In this document: piece by piece, positions 15,725-24,187 of the stretch
Layout of the letters: each line of letters opens with the position of its first letter
Position numbering within the stretch: the stretch's first letter is position 1
Assembly: GCA_003247575.1 (NCBI GenBank)
Contig: QJZC01000060.1
Location: 1 to 34,198, forward strand
DNA from: Pseudomonadota bacterium
GTDB taxonomy: Bacteria > Myxococcota_A > UBA9160 > SZUA-336
Length of the DNA: 34,198 nt
Direction of reading: 5' to 3'
The notes under the pieces: generated by a model
Database searches by the model: none
What the model saw: the letters and a program-made list of their open reading frames with translations, nothing else
What the model was told of the DNA's origin: nothing
Position numbers and translations under genes: made by a program

Positions 15725-16975
15725 CTACGCCTCTCCCTGATAGAGGATCTGGGCGGACAGTCGCTTGAGGTCCGGATACTCGACCTGAAGCCCGAGGTGC
15801 TGTGCGCCTCCGTTCGCGATCTGCACCATGCCCGACGCGAAGAGCTCGTTCGTGGGGTCGATCCAGAAATAGGTGCCGAACGCGCCTCCCCAGCTGAAGC
15901 TGTTCTTGCCGTACATGGCATTGTCGCCCTTTGGCTCGGTGATCACCGATACGTTCGTGCCGAAACGCGCACCGGGCAGAACGTAGCCTTGGACCACCTG
16001 TACGTAGACCTGCGGTTCCAAGAGGTCCTGGCGCATGCAGCGAACGCTCTCGGCCGTGAGCACGCGGCCTCTTGGGGATGCGCCCTCGTCGAGCAACATC
16101 TGACAGAAGCGCTGATAGTCGTCCGGACTGGACCATAGGCCACCGCCTCCCGAGAGAAAGCGTGGCCGCCGCGCGATGCGCTCTGGATCCGGCTTGTTGA
16201 GGCGTGTGAGGATTCCGTCTTGGTAGCTGTAGATGGACGCGACTCGGGAGGTCTTCTCCGGTTCGACCCAGAATCCCGTGTCTGCCATTCCAAGTGGATC
16301 GAAGATGCGCTCCTTCAAGAAGATGTCGAGCGTCTGGCCAGACAACTTCTCGATGATGTAGCCCTGCACGTCGCAGCACGGCCCGTACAGGAATCTCTTT
16401 CCGGGATGGAATGCGAGTGGCTCGCTCGCGAGGCGATCGATCAGGTCTTGCAGATCTCCTCGGAAGAGGCTCGCTGACGCGCTGGATCGGCGCGGCGCCT
16501 GCTGTCCTCCGGGTGCGCTGCGAGCGCCCGAATCCGGTGCGACTAGACGCGTCGGACGGCCGAAGCCCGCTGCGTGACTCATCAGATGTCGCATCGCCAT
16601 CGGCTGCAGGGGATCGACCAGCTCTCCCTCCTTCGTGCGCACCTTGAGACCCGCGAACTCGGGGATGAACCGGTCGACGCGATCATCGAAGTCCCAGTGC
16701 CCCTCCTCGCGCAGAATCATCATCGCAACCGCGATGATCGGCTTCGTCGACGAGGCGATCCGGAACAGGGTGTCGGTGGTCATCGGGGCGGCGGTCTCCA
16801 CGTCGCGGTACCCGAAGGCATCGCACTGCAGCAGCTTTCCGCGCTGGACCACACACGAGGTGACCCCAGCGAAATAGCCTTCGCCCACGGCTCCTTCGAG
16901 CATCGTACGCAGCCGTGCGACCCGTTCCGACGAGATCTCTAGTGGGGCCGAGCTTGTGTCCGGTCGTGGAATCAT
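15725..16975 (-). CDS. serine hydrolase, beta-lactamase class C/esterase family
   Basis: A 416-residue protein of the class C beta-lactamase-like serine hydrolase family, which includes esterases and D-amino-acid peptidases. The catalytic SxxK is SSTK (S75, K78) in FRIASSTKPI. The second-motif Tyr is probably Y197 in RFLYGPCCDVQGYIIEKLSG, and the third region is SWGGAFGTYFWIDP (361-374). This Tyr and WGGA form fits EstB-type esterases better than antibiotic-degrading enzymes. There is no signal peptide, so the protein is probably cytoplasmic. The ATG at 16975 is preceded by GGGAG with a 7-nt spacer and is preferred. An ATG at 17017 in frame would overlap the divergent gene's start codon. It is divergent from the dienelactone hydrolase across 40 bp, suggesting shared control. 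The 218-bp gap below it holds an inverted repeat. Confidence 0.86.
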   Translation of the reverse strand: MIPRPDTSSAPLEISSERVARLRTMLEGAVGEGYFAGVTSCVVQRGKLLQCDAFGYRDVETAAPMTTDTLFRIASSTKPIIAVAMMILREEGHWDFDDRVDRFIPEFAGLKVRTKEGELVDPLQPMAMRHLMSHAAGFGRPTRLVAPDSGARSAPGGQQAPRRSSASASLFRGDLQDLIDRLASEPLAFHPGKRFLYGPCCDVQGYIIEKLSGQTLDIFLKERIFDPLGMADTGFWVEPEKTSRVASIYSYQDGILTRLNKPDPERIARRPRFLSGGGGLWSSPDDYQRFCQMLLDEGASPRGRVLTAESVRCMRQDLLEPQVYVQVVQGYVLPGARFGTNVSVITEPKGDNAMYGKNSFSWGGAFGTYFWIDPTNELFASGMVQIANGGAQHLGLQVEYPDLKRLSAQILYQGEA

Positions 16976-17000
16976 CGTGTTGCTCCCGCCAGTTTGAGTG

Positions 17001-17006
17001 TATGCT
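17001..17006 (+). promoter_or_regulatory. candidate -10 element (TATGCT) in the 40-bp divergent gap
   Basis: TATGCT lies 9 nt before the dienelactone hydrolase ATG, which would give a leaderless or very short-leader message. The only -35-like sequence (TTGCTC at 16980-16985) has a short 15-nt spacer and reads into the divergent gene's leader. Confidence 0.25.
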
Positions 17007-17015
17007 GGTGCAATC

Positions 17016-17696
17016 ATGAGGGAATCTAATCATCTAGTCGAGATCGAAACGGGCGACGGGGGCATTCCGACGCGCGTCGTCGGGCCCAGCGACGCGAGCA
17101 AGGTGGGAGGGCTGTTGGTGATCCCATCTGTGTATGGGCCCGCACCCGACCTGATCGAGCGACTATCGCCTTACGCAGAGTCAGCGCTCATTGCATTCCC
17201 CGATCCCTTCTGGCGCGTAGGGGGCGGAGTCGTTCCATACGGAGAGCGGGACACGGTGGTGGGTCGGATGTCGAGCTTCGACGTCGGGGCTTGCACGGAG
17301 GATCTGCGGGCTGTGCTCACCTGGCTTCGGGCTCGCTGCAATGGACGCGTCGCGGGCCTGGGCATCTGCTTCGGTGGACCCTTCGTGTTGCGCTTTGCCG
17401 GGGAAGGACTGCTCGATGGAGTCGTCACCTGGCACGGAAGTCGGATGGAGGGGTTTCTCAAGCGAGCCGCGGACACTTCGTGTCCCCTGAGACTCCACTT
17501 CGGCGCCGACGATCCGGTGACACCGCCGCAGGCGATCGAGGCCATTCGGAGTGCCTTTTCACGCCACCCAGATCTAGAGATCGTGGTCCATGCCGGTGCG
17601 GTTCACGGTTTCAGTCACGACGGGCCCGCGTACGACGAGAAAGCCTGCCGAGCGGGCCTCGACGCGGTCGCCGAGGTTCTCGGTCTGCTGGCGTGA
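17016..17696 (+). CDS. dienelactone hydrolase family protein
   Basis: A 226-residue alpha/beta hydrolase of the dienelactone hydrolase family, members of which open lactone or ester bonds in ring-cleavage pathways. The nucleophile is C118 in GLGICFGG, the acid D165 or D166 in FGADDPVTPP, and the base H197 in GAVHGFSHDG, so the triad is intact. In classic dienelactone hydrolase a Glu in the strand-1 loop (QEIFG type) primes the Cys. Here the equivalent stretch is VIPSVYG, with Ser in place of Glu, so the mechanism or substrate may differ. The ATG at 17016 has no Shine-Dalgarno. TATGCT at 17001-17006 would place transcription start at or near this ATG. A GTG at 16998 is an alternative. Confidence 0.84.
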   Translation: MRESNHLVEIETGDGGIPTRVVGPSDASKVGGLLVIPSVYGPAPDLIERLSPYAESALIAFPDPFWRVGGGVVPYGERDTVVGRMSSFDVGACTEDLRAVLTWLRARCNGRVAGLGICFGGPFVLRFAGEGLLDGVVTWHGSRMEGFLKRAADTSCPLRLHFGADDPVTPPQAIEAIRSAFSRHPDLEIVVHAGAVHGFSHDGPAYDEKACRAGLDAVAEVLGLLA

Positions 17697-17726
17697 CGAG
17701 CGCACCCGCTGCCCCATTCGCCGATT

Positions 17727-17748
17727 GACTCGGCTCCACGGCCGAGTC
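17727..17748. terminator. hairpin after the dienelactone hydrolase gene
   Basis: GACTCGGC (17727-17734) and GCCGAGTC (17741-17748) form a perfect 8-bp stem with a 6-nt loop, 30 bp after the stop codon. No T-run follows. It could be a terminator in a GC-rich genome or an operator for the large regulator gene downstream. Confidence 0.45.
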
Positions 17749-17909
17749 CTGCCCCGCCCTGGGGTCGGCCGCCCCGATCGGTCCCGTGCTGCCTCTAGCG
17801 CGAAGGACGGTCTTCTCGGGTATGCTGAGGACCCGGGTAGGCGGAGCGACCTCTTCATTACCGGTATTTTGGGGCAAGGCTCTACCAACACGGGGGGCGG
17901 AGTTCGGAG

Positions 17910-20900
17910 TTGATACTGCGATTCGGAAAATTCGAGCTCGACGATCAGCTCTTCGAGCTGCGTAGAGAGTCGGAGCTACGTCCTCTTCCGAGCAAGGGCT
18001 TCGACATGCTGCGGTATCTGCTCTTGAACGCGCAGCGTGTGGTGACCAAGGAGGAGCTCTTCGCGGAGCTCTGGTCGGGTGAGCACGTTTCAGAGTCCGT
18101 GTTGCCGGTCAACGTCCGCACCATACGCCGAGCGCTCGACGAAGCAGAGTCCGAGGGCATGCTGAAGACGGTGCGCGGACGTGGCTACCGTATGGTGTGT
18201 ACGGTCGAACGGTTGGAGGCCGCCTCTCCGGTCTTGGCGGCTCCGCCGGAGAGCTCGACCCTGGTCGGCCGAGACGCGATCATGGCGGGCCTCCGCCAGG
18301 ACTACAAGCGCGCGGCGGACGGCGACGGCCGGTCGGTGCTGCTCTATGGAGAGTCCGGGATTGGCAAGACCCGGATTCTCGACGAGTTCGCACAGGACTG
18401 CCGGTCTCGGGGGGCGCTCGTCGTCCAGGTCCGCTGTCCGGGAGATCCGGGAGCACCGCCTCTCTGGCCCGTATTCGAGCTGTTGCGAGCGGGCGAGAGC
18501 GTGCTGAAATCCTCGCGCTTCGCCGCCGACGTAGAGCGCAGTGGATTCGATATCGAGCGCGCCGCGAGCAGCGTGCGCCAGTTCTCGCAGCGCGGGCTCA
18601 AGCAGCGGATGGATGCTGCGGCGGCTCGCTTCGGGCTGATTCAGACCCTGATGCGGCTGCTGGATCGGGCCAGTCGCATCGCGCCGATCGTCATCGTGAT
18701 GGATGATCTCCACTTCATCGACGAGGGGACTGCAGGGCTGTGTGAAGCGATCGTGCGCAGTCTGTCGGGAATGCGCGTGCTGACGTTGGCCGCCTACCGA
18801 GACAGCGAGCTGCGGCGCGGGACACTGCTGGCCGGGGTCATGGGCTCGATCTCGAGCCAGCCTGGGCTGCGCCAGCTACGCATCTCTGGCCTGGATCGAG
18901 CGGGCGTCGGAGAGTTCGTGCGCGCCGAGACTGGGGTGGAGCCATCGGCCGACCTGCTCGACGCGCTCCTGGAGAGAACCGCTGGGAACCCGTTCTTTCT
19001 GCGCGAGACGCTTCGCTTGCTGAGCTCCGAGGGCATGGTGGAGAGTGGCGGTGCCGTAGCGCTCGCTCGCCTCGGGATTGCACCCGGGATCAAGGAGACG
19101 GTGATCCGGCGTATCGACAAGCTCGGCCCCGACTGCAACTCGGTGCTCGAATGGGCCAGCGTCGTCGGGCGACGTTTCTCGGTGCCCATGCTCCTGCAGC
19201 TGTGCGGGATGAGCAGCACGAAGCTGCTGCAGGTGCTTGCCGCCGCAGAGGAGGCGCACATCATCGTCACGAGCACCGAGCCGGACGAGGAGCAGAAGCT
19301 GCACTTGGGCGAGTATGCATTCGCGCACGGTCTGATTCGCGAGATTCTGTACGAGGCGATGAGCGGGCCGGAGCGCGTCCTGCGGCATAGAGCCGTGGCC
19401 GAGGCGATCGAGAGGTTCCATGCCGACGCCATTCGAGACCACGTGTTCGAGCTGGCGCGCCATTTCTTCGAAGCAGCGCCCGGAGGAGATGTAGACCGCG
19501 CCGTGGAGTACACGCTGCGCGCCGCTCGGCGTGCGCAGGGCCGCCACGCCAACGACGACGCGGTTCTACACTTCGACCAAGCGGTGCGGGCCGAGCAGCT
19601 GCGCGTGCCGCGTGACGAGCTGCGTTACTGCTGCGTACTGCTCGGGCGTGCGGACGCCTTGTGGCGGGCTTCTCGCTACACCCATGCGCAGCAGGAGTTC
19701 CAACATGCCGCCAGTCTCGCGCGCCACTTGGGGCGCTACGACCTACTGTCCTACGCCGTCTTCGGCATGGTCGGCTGGCCGCGCTTCAATCAGCTCTCCT
19801 TCGGAGTAAACCGCCTGAGTCGCGAGCTGTCCCCGGTCTCGAGCCTCGCACGCGAGGCGCTCGAGGGCCTCGGCGACTCCGATCCATCGCTTTCTGCGCG
19901 CCTGCACGCGGTACTAGTGAGAACGAGTGAGGGACGCGGCGATTCTTCGGACCTCGCACTCGCGGAAGATGCCCTCCGCCTGGCGGACCGATCGGGCGAC
20001 GATCGCGCACGCTTCCACGCGTTGTTGGCGAAGCAGTCGGTCCTGCCGCTGCCGGAGCGCCGGGAGACCGCACTCTCCCTGGCTTCCGAAGCTCTGGAGA
20101 TCGCACGACGTCTGCCGGGACGGACGCGTCTGTTTGCAGCCTACGAAGCCCGAATACCGCTCCTGCTCATGATCGGGGACATGGAGACCGCGGATGAGGA
20201 CATCGCGGCCTCCCTCGAGATCGCCGAGCACCTACGCAGCCCAGCACATCGCTACGCTTCCCGGCGCTTCGAGCTGGCGCGCGCGGTCGGAGACGGAGCC
20301 GCCGCACGCGCACGAGAGCTTGCAGCCAGCGTCGTCCAGTTGGGCCGCCTGGTGGAGGACGGAGGAGCGAGTCGCGCCACGCAGCAGTTGCTGTTCTGGA
20401 TGAGCGCAGTCGGCGTCAAGAAGGAGTCCCTCGAACATCTTCACGGGTTGCTCGATCAGTCGTTGCGCGAGAATCCCGATGGGTCGGCGCTCGCGGCCTA
20501 CTTCTATATGCTCGTCGAGGACGAAGGCGGCTGCGCGCAGTCGTTCTCCCACCTCGCGCGACTGGGTTTCGGTTCGCTGCGCCGGGATGTCAACTGGCTC
20601 TGGCAGCTCTGCGCGTGCGCCGATGTGGCGGCGTTCCTGCAAGATCGAGAGCAGGCCCAGATCTTGTTCGAGCTGATCGAGCCGCACGCGCGCGTGAACG
20701 TGATGAACCGCCTGTACTGCTACCGCGGAGCGGCCGCTACGCCGCTGGCTCGACTAGCGCACTTGCTCGGTCGCTACGAGGAAGCGGTGCACTGGCTCGA
20801 CGAGGCCATCGAGTTCAACCGACAGATCGGTGCCGAGCCCTCCAGAGTCTGGGCACAGTGCGTACTCGCTACGGTGCTTCGAGAGGGGAGTCCCGGTGAC

Positions 20901-21011
20901 CGTGAGCGTGCTCGACAACTCGTCCGGAGCGTCCAGCGAGAGGCGGGCGGGGTAGGGCTCGCGCGCGTGGTGCAGCGCCACTGGGACCAAGCGGGCGTTC
21001 TCTACGCCTAG
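17910..21011 (+). CDS. winged-helix/AAA ATPase/TPR regulator
   Basis: A 1033-residue putative transcription regulator. Residues 1-98 form an OmpR/PhoB-type winged helix: LRFGKFELDDQLFELR, then KGFDMLRYLLLNAQRVVTKE, and VNVRTIRRALDE with the wing MLKTVRGRGYRMV. An AAA-type ATPase domain follows, with Walker A GESGIGKTR (147-155) and Walker B VIVMDDLH (261-268). The rest (about 450-1030) is helical TPR-like sequence. Proteins of this plan sense a ligand or protein through the repeats and use ATP as a switch; the target genes cannot be read here. The start is a TTG (17910) with GCGGAG 7 nt upstream, and no earlier or nearby ATG in frame fits the domain start. It stands alone on its strand, with a 213-bp upstream region holding a hairpin and the palindrome TACCGGTA (17859-17866). 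Confidence 0.87.
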   Translation: MILRFGKFELDDQLFELRRESELRPLPSKGFDMLRYLLLNAQRVVTKEELFAELWSGEHVSESVLPVNVRTIRRALDEAESEGMLKTVRGRGYRMVCTVERLEAASPVLAAPPESSTLVGRDAIMAGLRQDYKRAADGDGRSVLLYGESGIGKTRILDEFAQDCRSRGALVVQVRCPGDPGAPPLWPVFELLRAGESVLKSSRFAADVERSGFDIERAASSVRQFSQRGLKQRMDAAAARFGLIQTLMRLLDRASRIAPIVIVMDDLHFIDEGTAGLCEAIVRSLSGMRVLTLAAYRDSELRRGTLLAGVMGSISSQPGLRQLRISGLDRAGVGEFVRAETGVEPSADLLDALLERTAGNPFFLRETLRLLSSEGMVESGGAVALARLGIAPGIKETVIRRIDKLGPDCNSVLEWASVVGRRFSVPMLLQLCGMSSTKLLQVLAAAEEAHIIVTSTEPDEEQKLHLGEYAFAHGLIREILYEAMSGPERVLRHRAVAEAIERFHADAIRDHVFELARHFFEAAPGGDVDRAVEYTLRAARRAQGRHANDDAVLHFDQAVRAEQLRVPRDELRYCCVLLGRADALWRASRYTHAQQEFQHAASLARHLGRYDLLSYAVFGMVGWPRFNQLSFGVNRLSRELSPVSSLAREALEGLGDSDPSLSARLHAVLVRTSEGRGDSSDLALAEDALRLADRSGDDRARFHALLAKQSVLPLPERRETALSLASEALEIARRLPGRTRLFAAYEARIPLLLMIGDMETADEDIAASLEIAEHLRSPAHRYASRRFELARAVGDGAAARARELAASVVQLGRLVEDGGASRATQQLLFWMSAVGVKKESLEHLHGLLDQSLRENPDGSALAAYFYMLVEDEGGCAQSFSHLARLGFGSLRRDVNWLWQLCACADVAAFLQDREQAQILFELIEPHARVNVMNRLYCYRGAAATPLARLAHLLGRYEEAVHWLDEAIEFNRQIGAEPSRVWAQCVLATVLREGSPGDRERARQLVRSVQREAGGVGLARVVQRHWDQAGVLYA

Positions 21012-21070
21012 TTTCCGGGGCTCGAGGTTACTCGCATCCTTTCGATCGATCCGCTCGCGCTGTCCGCGTC

Positions 21071-22066
21071 TCACTCCATGGTGACGACCACCTTGCCGCG
21101 CGCGGTGCGGTTCTCGAGGACCTGGATGGCCTCCGCGGCCTTCTCGAGCGGAAAGCGCTGGGAGATGCGCGGGCGGATTTTCTTCGCCGCGTAGAGCTCG
21201 AAGAGCTCGCGCACGTTCGCCGCGTGAGCCTGCGGTGAGCGCGCCGTGAAGGCCCCCCAGAACACACCCACGATCTGCGTCCCCTTGAGCAGGGTCAGAT
21301 TCAGTGGAATGCGCGGAATTCCCGCGGGAAAGCCGACGACGAGGAAACGTCCATCCCAGTTCATCGCGCGGATGGCCGGTTCGGCATAGTCCCCGCCGAC
21401 TCCATCGTAGACGACGTCTACTCCGCCGCCGCCAGCCTGTTTGATCTGATTCGAGAACTCTTTCTGCGCGGCGCGGTCTGCGAGCTCGCGCGGGTAGACG
21501 ATGCCATGATCTGCCCCGGCAGCACGCGCGAAGTCTACCTTCTCCTCGGACGACGCTGCAGCGATCACGGTCGCGCCCATCGCCTTCCCCAGCTCGACGG
21601 CAGCGATTCCGACGCCACCTGCTGCGCCGAGTACGAGTAGAGTCTCTCCTGCTTGCAGGTGCCCGCGATCCTTGAGCGCATGGTGAGAGGTGGCGTACGT
21701 CATCAGCAAACACGCGGCATCCTCGAACGACATTGCGTTCGGAATGGGCAGGACGCGGGCCTCGTGCAGCACCGCTTCCTCTGCGAAGCCTCCGTGGGTC
21801 GAGTTTCCGAACACGCGATCGCCAGGCTTGTACTGGGTGACCTCGGGACCGACGGCTTTGACTACACCGGCGAATTCACCCCCCGGCGTGAAGGGGCGCG
21901 GTGGTCGAAACTGATACAGGTCCTGAATGATCAGCACGTCGGGGAAGTTGACCGAAGCGGCCTTGACGTCGATCAGGACGTCGCGCTTGCCGAGCTCGGG
22001 AGACGGAAGCTCTTCGAGCGTGAGGGTTTCCGGTCCACCTGGGGTCTTGCTGAGGAGCGCCTTCAT
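21071..22066 (-). CDS. NADPH:quinone oxidoreductase (zinc-free MDR family)
   Basis: A 331-residue medium-chain dehydrogenase/reductase of the quinone oxidoreductase type, probably reducing a quinone or an enoyl substrate with NADPH. The N-terminal catalytic domain has VKAASVNFPDVLI and PGGEFAGVVKAVG, and no structural-zinc Cys cluster. The nucleotide-binding site is LVLGAAGGVGIAAVELGKAM, followed by GATVIAAASSEEK and a VVYDGVGG motif. The length matches the family. The ATG at 22066 has AGAAGGG 9 nt upstream. It lies 91 bp after the TetR gene on the same strand, so the regulator may control it directly. It is convergent with the large regulator gene, with 59 bp between them. Which quinone or enone it uses is unknown. 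Confidence 0.88.
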   Translation of the reverse strand: MKALLSKTPGGPETLTLEELPSPELGKRDVLIDVKAASVNFPDVLIIQDLYQFRPPRPFTPGGEFAGVVKAVGPEVTQYKPGDRVFGNSTHGGFAEEAVLHEARVLPIPNAMSFEDAACLLMTYATSHHALKDRGHLQAGETLLVLGAAGGVGIAAVELGKAMGATVIAAASSEEKVDFARAAGADHGIVYPRELADRAAQKEFSNQIKQAGGGGVDVVYDGVGGDYAEPAIRAMNWDGRFLVVGFPAGIPRIPLNLTLLKGTQIVGVFWGAFTARSPQAHAANVRELFELYAAKKIRPRISQRFPLEKAAEAIQVLENRTARGKVVVTME

Positions 22067-22157
22067 TGATCTGAGCCCTTCTCGAAATGGGATTCGGGAT
22101 TTCGGACGGGCACGGTAGCACTGCCTACGACGCGATGGGAAGACGCGGAGTGGGACC

Positions 22158-22787
22158 TCAGAGATCGGCTACGCTCGTGGGGTCACTCTCCGCGACAGCT
22201 TGCGGCCGTCCAAGGGCGCCCTGGCGCCAGATTCGGATGGCGGTTCGGATCGCCTCCTGACGCGAGATCCCCAGCCGATCGCAGAGCCTCGGATCGGCGG
22301 CGTTCTCGATCAACAGGTCCAGCACGGCGAGAGCCATCTCGCGAGACAGCTCTCGATCGATATGGGGACGCAGCAGCTCCGCGCCCGCCAGTTTGCGGCG
22401 GCGGAGCTCGCGATGGAACAGCTGCCAGGCCTTCGGGTAGTCGTTGCGGAGATCCCGCCAGAACTCTGGGCTGTAGCGAGACACGCTCTCACCCCAAGCT
22501 TCCGCCCAAAGCAGCATGTGCTCGTCCGCGGTACGGGTGGCAGGATCGCCGGTCAGGAGGCCCTCGGACGCCGACAGCTCCTCCACCCATCGATGCACGG
22601 TCGCCTCGACCAGCTTCTCCTTCGACTCGAAGTGATTGTAGAGCGTGCTGGCACTCATGCGCAGCTCCTGCGCAAGGGGACCCATCTTCACCCTGCGAAT
22701 TCCTACCTTCTGCGCGCGCAGGGAGAAGGCGGTGAGGATGTGATCTCGAATACTGGGGTCGGAGACCACGGGCAGACTTCTCGACAT
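22158..22787 (-). CDS. TetR/AcrR family transcription regulator
   Basis: A 209-residue TetR-type repressor. The helix-turn-helix is at about residues 14-60 (HILTAFSLRAQKVGIRRVKM, GPLAQELRMSASTLYNHFES). The C-terminal half is the helical ligand/dimerisation domain with WAEAWGESVSRYSPEFWRDL and ALAVLDLLIENAADPRLCDR. The ATG at 22787 has AGGAG with a 6-nt spacer. It is divergent from the amidohydrolase gene across 221 bp and precedes the quinone oxidoreductase gene, so it most likely controls both directions. The ligand may be the aromatic or lipophilic compound handled by those enzymes; this is inference from gene order. Confidence 0.88.
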   Translation of the reverse strand: MSRSLPVVSDPSIRDHILTAFSLRAQKVGIRRVKMGPLAQELRMSASTLYNHFESKEKLVEATVHRWVEELSASEGLLTGDPATRTADEHMLLWAEAWGESVSRYSPEFWRDLRNDYPKAWQLFHRELRRRKLAGAELLRPHIDRELSREMALAVLDLLIENAADPRLCDRLGISRQEAIRTAIRIWRQGALGRPQAVAESDPTSVADL

Positions 22788-22913
22788 GCTGAACTCCTAG
22801 CTACAGGACCAGGATTCTAACGGCGCGGGCGCGTCTCGGGGGTGTCGGCGCGCGAATTGCCAAGCGAAGTGACTCCGAAAGGGCGAATTTGAGCGAATGG
22901 CAGCGCTCGAGGC

Positions 22914-22967
22914 TTGTCGAGACGGACCTGGGCGGAGTAGGATAATCAAAATCCAAATCTGTTACTC
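22914..22967 (+). promoter_or_regulatory. candidate promoter and operator region of the amidohydrolase operon
   Basis: This stretch is visibly AT-richer than the rest of the window. TTGTCG (22914-22919) and TAGGAT (22938-22943) are spaced 18 nt apart, with four of six consensus matches each. The -10 overlaps an imperfect palindrome, GGATAATCAAAATCC (22940-22954), and the arms GAGTA (22935-22939) and TACTC (22963-22967) flank it. A TetR site here would block transcription, but the operator is only a guess. Confidence 0.35.
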
Positions 22968-23008
22968 AAGCGCTGCGCCTGAGGCGCTCGCCGAGCTCGG
23001 GAGGTCGT

Positions 23009-24172
23009 ATGTCGTCCACGGGGTACATGGGTTCGCGGATCGCTCACGATGCGGATAGTCATGTCATGGAGACGAGAGAGTGGCTCGACGGGTTCATCGA
23101 GCCCGAGTTCAAGGGGCAGCTGCGTTCGCTGTACGGTCGCGGGCCGAGTCCGATCGACAAGATGCTGGATGCCGCCAAGCAACGCATCGCCGCATATGGA
23201 GACGTCCCCGCGATCAGCGAGAATCCCATCAAGGGAGACAAGGGCTGGGTAGCCGAAGGCGCATTCGATGCGAGAGAGCGGTCCTGCGTGCTCGATGCCC
23301 TGGGATTTTCCTCGCAGCTCGTCTTTCCTACGGCGGGGCTGCGGCCCGTGCTCGCAGCGCGAGACGAGGCCTCGCGCTATGCAGCAACCCGCGCGTACAA
23401 CCGAGCCATAGCTTCTTTCTGCGGGACCGACCCACGCTTGCTCGCTGTAGCCTATGTGCCCCTCGACGATCCGGAGCAAGCCGTAGCGGACGCGCGCGAG
23501 GCGATCGAAGGCGGCTGCGCAGCGGTGATGATCTCGGCGGCGGCTCCGAGTGGACGCTCGCCCGGACATCCGGTCTACGATGCCTTCTGGGGCTTGCTCG
23601 AGCGCGCGAACATCCCGTTCATGCTTCACATCGGCCCGGGCACCAAGACCCAACCGACTCCCTTCCGCAACAATGGCCGCGAGCGCGCGCCGGATCTGCA
23701 TGGTGGAGGCGAGAATCTTCGCTTCTGCGACTACATGATGCTGTGGTTCGCTCCGCAGACGTTTCTCACGGCACTGATCTACGACGGGGTGTTCGCTCGA
23801 TTCCCAGAGCTTCGCGGTGGTGTGATCGAGTCCGGAGCCGGATGGGTCCCGGACTTCCTGCGTCAGCTCGATCTTGCGTACAAGTCCTTCTCACGCACCG
23901 ATCCATATCTGAAGGAGCTCGATCGGATGCCGAGTGATTTCATTCGGCGGGCGGTCAAGTTCACTCCGTTCCCCGGAGAGGACGTCGGCCACATGATTCG
24001 CGACGCCGGGTCCGACCTGTTCCTCTTCTCGAGCGACTATCCGCACCCGGAAGGTACGCGTGATCCGTTCGGCCGTTTCGAGCGCACCATGGACGGACTC
24101 CCGGAGCAGAGTAAGGACCAGTTCTATCGCAGCAACTTCGAGGAGATGATGGGTAGACCGCTTCAGGCGTAG
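23009..24172 (+). CDS. amidohydrolase family 2 metal-dependent hydrolase/decarboxylase
   Basis: A 387-residue member of the amidohydrolase-2 group (ACMSD/gamma-resorcylate decarboxylase relatives), TIM-barrel enzymes that decarboxylate or hydrolyse aromatic or heterocyclic acids with one divalent metal. Seen motifs: DADSHVME (14-21; D16 and H18 are the likely metal ligands of strand 1), H207 in FMLHIGPG, E274 in GGVIESGAGWVP, and D343 in SSDYPHPEGTRDP. All expected ligand regions are present. The ATG at 23009 has GGGAGG with a 4-nt spacer. The GST-like gene begins 15 bp after the stop, so they form an operon driven from the divergent TetR gap. The substrate is not known. Confidence 0.87.
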   Translation: MSSTGYMGSRIAHDADSHVMETREWLDGFIEPEFKGQLRSLYGRGPSPIDKMLDAAKQRIAAYGDVPAISENPIKGDKGWVAEGAFDARERSCVLDALGFSSQLVFPTAGLRPVLAARDEASRYAATRAYNRAIASFCGTDPRLLAVAYVPLDDPEQAVADAREAIEGGCAAVMISAAAPSGRSPGHPVYDAFWGLLERANIPFMLHIGPGTKTQPTPFRNNGRERAPDLHGGGENLRFCDYMMLWFAPQTFLTALIYDGVFARFPELRGGVIESGAGWVPDFLRQLDLAYKSFSRTDPYLKELDRMPSDFIRRAVKFTPFPGEDVGHMIRDAGSDLFLFSSDYPHPEGTRDPFGRFERTMDGLPEQSKDQFYRSNFEEMMGRPLQA

Positions 24173-24187
24173 GGCACAGCGGAAGCT

